This document shows, piece by piece, positions 6,296 through 10,229 of a DNA stretch of 10,229 bases. The notes under the pieces are model-generated. The model worked only from the letters and a program-made list of their open reading frames with translations, was not told where the DNA came from and did not search any database. The stretch comes from Chloroflexota bacterium. Lineage in GTDB: Bacteria; Chloroflexota; Anaerolineae; Anaerolineales; Anaerolineaceae. The stretch covers positions 1 to 10,229 of the forward strand of contig JAJUJY010000150.1 in NCBI GenBank assembly GCA_029265085.1, read 5' to 3'. The position numbers and the translations under genes are program-made. Position 1 is the first letter of the stretch. Every line of letters begins with the position of its first letter.

Positions 6296-7144
6296 ATGAT
6301 GCTGCCCATTGGTATTCACTTATCCTACTGGCAGGTTGCCTGGTCGGATGATTTAGCTCCATTAATTGTTAAGGCCAAAAATGCAGGGTTTAATGTTGCG
6401 GAATTTCCGCTGCTTACCCCGGATGATTTAAATTATTCCTATTTGCGAAGTGTTCTTGATAGCGAAGGGATGTTGGCCAGCTGCGGAACTGGATTAGGAC
6501 CTGGAACAGATATTACCAGCCTAGATTCAAATATCCGCAAAGCAGGAATAAATCATTTGAGAGCTTGTCTTGAAGGTGCATCCAGGTTAGGCAGCCCTGT
6601 ACTTGGCGGTGTTACCTATGCAGCATGGGGGGTATTTCCCACCGATGATTTATCTATAAGACGGGAAAATTGTATTGCATCACTCCGAGAAGCGGGAAAA
6701 ATTGCAAGTGATTGTGGTGTGACCTTGTGTCTGGAAGTAATCAACCGGTTCGAAGGCTACTTAATTAATACTGTACAACAAGGGATAAATTTATTAGAAG
6801 AAATTAATTGTCCGGCTATTAAACTCCATTTAGATACGTTTCATATGAATATTGAAGAAGATCATATTGGCGAGGCGATAATATCCGCGGAAAATTATGT
6901 CGGTCATTTTCATATTGTTGCGAATAATCGAAAAATCCCGGGAATAGGACACATCTCCTGGGGTGAAATTCATCAAGCTTTGAAAAACATTCATTATCGT
7001 GGTTATATTGTCACTGAAGCATTTGTAAATCCAGCAGGTGAGGTTGGGCGAGGATTATCGATATGGCGCCCTTTGGCTGATGAATTAGACCGTGAGGCAA
7101 AATTAGCGGCTGAATTTTTAAAACGCGAGGTTGCGAATGTTTAA
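6296..7144 (+). CDS. Sugar epimerase/isomerase TIM barrel, D-tagatose/D-psicose 3-epimerase family
   Basis: A 282-residue cytoplasmic (beta/alpha)8 protein. The metal-binding residues of ketose 3-epimerases are all present: E147 in CLEVINRFEGY, D180 in LDTFHMNIEE, H206 in GHFHI and E241 in TEAFV. They are spaced as in Agrobacterium D-psicose 3-epimerase (150, 183, 209, 244). LDTFHMNIEE and the NR-PG-G-W stretch at 211-222 are hallmarks of the family. Members interconvert C3 epimers of free ketoses with Mn or Co; relatives isomerise tetrulose phosphates or apiose, so the substrate is open. An AAAGG at 6285-6289 lies 6 bases before ATG 6296; ATG 6299 is also possible, while the TTG at 6262 lies inside the hairpin and has no ribosome site. 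The 3' end overlaps the kinase gene by 8 bases. Confidence 0.88.
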   Translation: MMLPIGIHLSYWQVAWSDDLAPLIVKAKNAGFNVAEFPLLTPDDLNYSYLRSVLDSEGMLASCGTGLGPGTDITSLDSNIRKAGINHLRACLEGASRLGSPVLGGVTYAAWGVFPTDDLSIRRENCIASLREAGKIASDCGVTLCLEVINRFEGYLINTVQQGINLLEEINCPAIKLHLDTFHMNIEEDHIGEAIISAENYVGHFHIVANNRKIPGIGHISWGEIHQALKNIHYRGYIVTEAFVNPAGEVGRGLSIWRPLADELDREAKLAAEFLKREVANV

Positions 7145-8813
7145 AATTGCTCAATTCCGAGCTTTATTTACTCGATTGTCTGTTACATTTAGCGAACAGA
7201 GAGATCGTTTAAATGCACTGGATGCTGCTGTTGGAGATGGGGATCATGGTTTTACAGTTGCAAGAGCATTTTCTGCCGCAGATGCTGCGCTTAAGCCAGA
7301 AAATGAATATGTTGATATTGGAAGTTTGCTAGATGAAGCGGCTGAAGCACTGGCAGAAAATGCTGGGGGAGCAATTGGCCCATTGTTGGCTGCATTTTTT
7401 GCTGAAGGCGGCATATTATTAAAAAATAAGCAGGAATGTGATACGGCTGACCTGACAAAATTCTTTGCGGGTGGATTAAATGCTGTCATGTCGGTGGGAG
7501 GAGCAAAACCTGGTCAAAAGACTCTGGTGGATGCAATCCAACCAGCAGTTACTTTCTTAGAGAAGAATAAATATCAATCCATGGCGATAGCTTTACAAAC
7601 CGCAGAAGAGGCTGCTCTCGAAGGCGCACAAGCTACCCGTGATATGGTTGCGATACATGGACGAGCGCACTTTTTAGGGGATCGTTCAAAAGGTTATCAA
7701 GATGCTGGAGCTACTTCATTTGCGCTGATTGTGCGGTGTTTTATGGAAATCGCTCAGGGGCAGGAGCTTAAAATTGAAACCAAAGAGGTTGATACACAGC
7801 CATTAATTCCTGCCGGAAAATTTATCAATAATCCTGACCAAATGATTGCCGAAGATAATGAAGGATTGGCATTATGCTATCCGGAGATTGTGCAATATCT
7901 TCCAGAGGGATTTCTCGTTCGTGCACAGAAGAAAGAACCTGGCAAGGTTGGATTAGCCATTGGGCATGGTGGTGGTCATACCCCCTCAATGGGAGGGTTT
8001 GTTGGAAAGGGTTTGCTTGATGCTGATGTTTATGGTCCCATATTTACTTGTGCTTCTGGGGTAAAAATTGGGAAAGCAGTTGAGCTGGCAGACCATGGAG
8101 CTGGAGTGGTTTTACTAATTTCAAATCATTCTGGGGACGTTTTAAATGCGAGATTGGGAGTTCGCCGTGCTATGCAATCCGGTATTCAAGTTGAACCGGT
8201 ATATTTAGGCGATGATATTGCCACGGCTCCGCGTGAAAATTTTAAAAAGAGACGTGGGTTGGGTGGATTGTTATTTTCATTAAAAGTTGGAGGTGCAGCT
8301 GCTGAAGAAGGGCAAAGCCTGGCAGAAGTAGCTCGTTTAATGAGAAAAACGAACGAACGAACTGCTTCTTTAGCGGTGGCGGTTCGTCCTCCTACACACC
8401 CGGCAACAGGGCTCCCATTGTTTGAAATGCCGCCAGGACAGGTGGAAATTGGAACCGGAGTACACGGAGAAGTAGGTGTTTATCGGGGTGATTTGCTTCC
8501 AGCAGATCAAATTATCGATTTATTGTTAGATCGGCTGTTAAGTGATCTAAGCATCTTCCCAGAAAAGAATCTGGTTGTTTTTGTGAATGGGTCTGGGGGA
8601 ACTTCACGGATGGAATTGAATATTTTATACCGGCGAGTCCACCAATCACTTCACCTACGAGGATATAACCTTGCAGGGAGTGTCGTTGAATCGTTATTTA
8701 CCACCCAGGAAATGGGAGGTTTTTCCCTATCGTTATGTGCAATTGATCATGAATTAATAAATTGGTGGCAAAAGCCTGCGTCATCAGCTTGCTTTCGTTG
8801 GCCAATGGTGTAA
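7137..8813 (+). CDS. Dihydroxyacetone-kinase-family fusion, DhaL domain first then DhaK domain
   Basis: A 558-residue cytoplasmic kinase. Residues about 1-205 are a DhaL (nucleotide-binding) domain: LDAAVGDGDHG supplies the three metal-binding aspartates D29, D34 and D36, followed by the GGAIGPL loop and GRAHFLGDRSKGYQDAGA. Residues about 225-550 are a DhaK (substrate-binding) domain. H443 in GVHGEVG is the counterpart of the histidine that holds dihydroxyacetone covalently; H281 in GGGHTPS and D334 in SNHSGD are the other active-site residues. ATP-dependent Dha kinases usually run DhaK then DhaL, so the order is reversed. Substrate loops also differ (GGGHTPS for GSGHEP, FTCAS for FASPS), suggesting another ketose, as in known tetrulose kinases. 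GAGG at 7127-7130 lies 6 bases before ATG 7137, ruling out the TTG at 7131. The start overlaps the epimerase stop, so translation is probably coupled. Confidence 0.88.
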   Translation: MFKIAQFRALFTRLSVTFSEQRDRLNALDAAVGDGDHGFTVARAFSAADAALKPENEYVDIGSLLDEAAEALAENAGGAIGPLLAAFFAEGGILLKNKQECDTADLTKFFAGGLNAVMSVGGAKPGQKTLVDAIQPAVTFLEKNKYQSMAIALQTAEEAALEGAQATRDMVAIHGRAHFLGDRSKGYQDAGATSFALIVRCFMEIAQGQELKIETKEVDTQPLIPAGKFINNPDQMIAEDNEGLALCYPEIVQYLPEGFLVRAQKKEPGKVGLAIGHGGGHTPSMGGFVGKGLLDADVYGPIFTCASGVKIGKAVELADHGAGVVLLISNHSGDVLNARLGVRRAMQSGIQVEPVYLGDDIATAPRENFKKRRGLGGLLFSLKVGGAAAEEGQSLAEVARLMRKTNERTASLAVAVRPPTHPATGLPLFEMPPGQVEIGTGVHGEVGVYRGDLLPADQIIDLLLDRLLSDLSIFPEKNLVVFVNGSGGTSRMELNILYRRVHQSLHLRGYNLAGSVVESLFTTQEMGGFSLSLCAIDHELINWWQKPASSACFRWPMV

Positions 8814-8859
8814 TTTATTGGTACCCTCAGATGAATGCTTTGTCTGAATTGGAGGATGG

Positions 8860-10229
8860 ATGAAAAATATTCGAAAACTAAAAATTGGTTTGGTAGGATT
8901 AATGACTACTCCATTTCGTGGTGATAAAGAATCAAACTTTCAGGATGATTCTAAATCACTGGAGCAGTTGGCAAATCGGTGGAATTTTGATTTGCATATT
9001 ATTCAACAGGGAATTTATACACTTGAACAAGCCCAGAATTCTGCCCAGGCGTTAAAAGAATGGGGTGCAGATTTCATATTAATTCAAAGTAGTTCATTTT
9101 CTGCCGGGCAATTTATTTATCCATTTGCTGAACTCAAGATCCGTTTGGGCCTATGGGCTGTGCCTGAGGGGGAACCGACCTCTGAGGGAGGTCTTCCGCT
9201 TAATAGTTTTACGGGTTTAAACCTTTATAACAGTTTGATCAAAACCTATCTCACTGGATATGCTTACCCGGTGAAATGGTTTTATGGGCGGCCTGGTCAA
9301 CCCCTGTTGGATCAAAGACTTGGTGTAACAATTCAATCATTGACCGCGGTGATTAATTTGAATGGAGCCCGAGTAGGATTGGTAGGTGGTGTGGCTCCAG
9401 GGTTTGATAATTTGATAGTTGATCCTCGCGATTTAAAAAAGAAAATCGGCGTTGATGTTGCTATCATTGATTTTGAGGATATTTTATCTCGCGCAAAAAA
9501 AATCGAATCAACCCAATTGATTCAAAAGGTATCGAGTAATTTTTTGACTGAGAATGTACGTTTTGACCAAAGACTTGGGGGACAACTTAAAAAGTTAAGC
9601 CGCCTGCAAATCGCATATCAAGAGGCCGCTGACCAATACGGATTGGATGCTGTGGCTGTGAGCTGCTGGCCGCGTTATCAAGCTGATTATGGGGTTGCTG
9701 TATGCAGCCTGATGGGACAATTAAACACCGTTGGATTAATTGCATCCTGCGAAGGGGATATCCCCAGTGCGGTTGGTATGCTTGCCTTGCATTATTTAAG
9801 TGGCGGTGATGTGGTGACCTTAATGGACCTGGTCACCGTGGATGAGCATGATAACAGTGCGCTATTATGGCATTGTGGACCGACTGCACCAGTCCTTGCT
9901 GACCAGAACGGCGTTCGCATGCAGTCACTCTGGTTATTTGATGGTGATGGTAAACCGCCAACTGGACTTCATAATGACCTTGTATTGAAGCCAGGAAATG
10001 CAACTGTTATGGGTTTCACTGCAGATTTTGAAAAAATTCTGGTACTTGATGGGGATATCGATAATCAAAAACCGTCTTATATGGGGAGCCGCGGTTGGTA
10101 TAAGAATCTAAAGATTGGGAATCAACCCGTTACTATTCCGGATCTTATTCAAACCATTATGGCAAGTGGTTTCCAACATCATTATCCCCTGGCTTATGGC
10201 CATCTTACCCCGGCATCATTAGAAATGGC
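8860..10229 (+). CDS. L-fucose/L-arabinose isomerase-like protein, 3' end outside window
   Basis: The frame is open for 456 codons from ATG 8860 to the window end. GGAGG at 8851-8855 supports this start; the ATG at 8856 is in another frame that closes after 22 codons. The protein resembles the L-fucose isomerase/L-arabinose isomerase superfamily, metal enzymes that interconvert aldoses and ketoses. The key block is SCWPRYQ (268-274), then SCEGDIPSA with the metal ligand E298, LMDLVTVDEHDN with conserved aspartates, and LLWHCGPTAP with H338. The N-terminal part (about 1-160) is the divergent Rossmann-like region of this family, including FILIQSSSFSAGQ. The member is not close to classical FucI or AraA as far as I can judge, so the sugar is unknown. 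It follows the kinase after 46 bases and is likely the first step after glycoside cleavage. Nearly all of the expected length is present. Confidence 0.85.
   Translation, partial: MKNIRKLKIGLVGLMTTPFRGDKESNFQDDSKSLEQLANRWNFDLHIIQQGIYTLEQAQNSAQALKEWGADFILIQSSSFSAGQFIYPFAELKIRLGLWAVPEGEPTSEGGLPLNSFTGLNLYNSLIKTYLTGYAYPVKWFYGRPGQPLLDQRLGVTIQSLTAVINLNGARVGLVGGVAPGFDNLIVDPRDLKKKIGVDVAIIDFEDILSRAKKIESTQLIQKVSSNFLTENVRFDQRLGGQLKKLSRLQIAYQEAADQYGLDAVAVSCWPRYQADYGVAVCSLMGQLNTVGLIASCEGDIPSAVGMLALHYLSGGDVVTLMDLVTVDEHDNSALLWHCGPTAPVLADQNGVRMQSLWLFDGDGKPPTGLHNDLVLKPGNATVMGFTADFEKILVLDGDIDNQKPSYMGSRGWYKNLKIGNQPVTIPDLIQTIMASGFQHHYPLAYGHLTPASLEM

Noticed and set aside
8814..8859. Possible small hairpin (TCAGA with TCTGA) in the gap before the isomerase gene
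   Set aside because: Only 5 pairs with a loop of more than 10 bases; too weak to call.
8856..8924. ATG at 8856 as start of the last gene
   Set aside because: It is in a different frame and meets a stop after 22 codons, whereas ATG 8860 opens the long isomerase-like frame.

Overview
This window carries most of a carbohydrate-uptake and catabolism operon on the + strand. On its left flank are a minus-strand methyltransferase gene and the decayed end of an insertion sequence. By eye the DNA is moderately AT-rich. An AgaT/Ula-type phosphotransferase system, a SorC regulator, a cytoplasmic GH42 glycosidase and an IS150-like IS end fit an anaerobic or facultative saccharolytic bacterium, for example a Bacillota member or an Anaerolineae-type Chloroflexota. 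Nothing here fixes the lineage, so this assignment is low confidence.

Layout. Bases 1-174 are the left end of an IS3/IS150-group element read on the minus strand. Its terminal TGAACTGACCCC ends at 174, and its orfA is interrupted by an in-frame TAG after 14 codons. Bases 200-862 encode a minus-strand class I SAM-dependent methyltransferase. The divergent intergenic region 863-1014 has a near-consensus promoter (935-962) followed by a long perfect palindrome (965-991) over the predicted transcription start, and a second palindrome (916-930) just upstream of the -35 box. The + strand genes follow tightly: SorC-family regulator (1015-1971), PTS EIIA (1972-2418), PTS EIIB (2431-2721), GH42 beta-galactosidase-like enzyme (2729-4894), UlaA/SgaT-like EIIC (4945-6225), an intercistronic hairpin (6240-6277), a D-tagatose/D-psicose 3-epimerase-like TIM barrel (6296-7144), a DhaL-DhaK fused kinase with the domain order reversed (7137-8813), and the first 456 codons of an L-fucose/L-arabinose isomerase-like protein (8860-10229), cut by the window end.

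How the genes may work together (inference). A three-part PTS imports and phosphorylates a sugar or glycoside. The GH42 enzyme cleaves a beta-galactosyl, beta-fucosyl or alpha-L-arabinopyranosyl linkage inside the cell. The FucI-like isomerase would turn the released aldose into a ketose, the epimerase would invert C3, and the Dha-type kinase would phosphorylate the ketose, probably at C1, ready for an aldolase that is not in the window. This combination does not match any characterised pathway I can name. The SorC protein probably senses a sugar phosphate made by the pathway and represses its own operon through the 965-991 palindrome. Several starts in the obvious open frames are misleading TTG codons. 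The Shine-Dalgarno positions support ATG starts at 862 (minus), 2729, 6296 and 7137.
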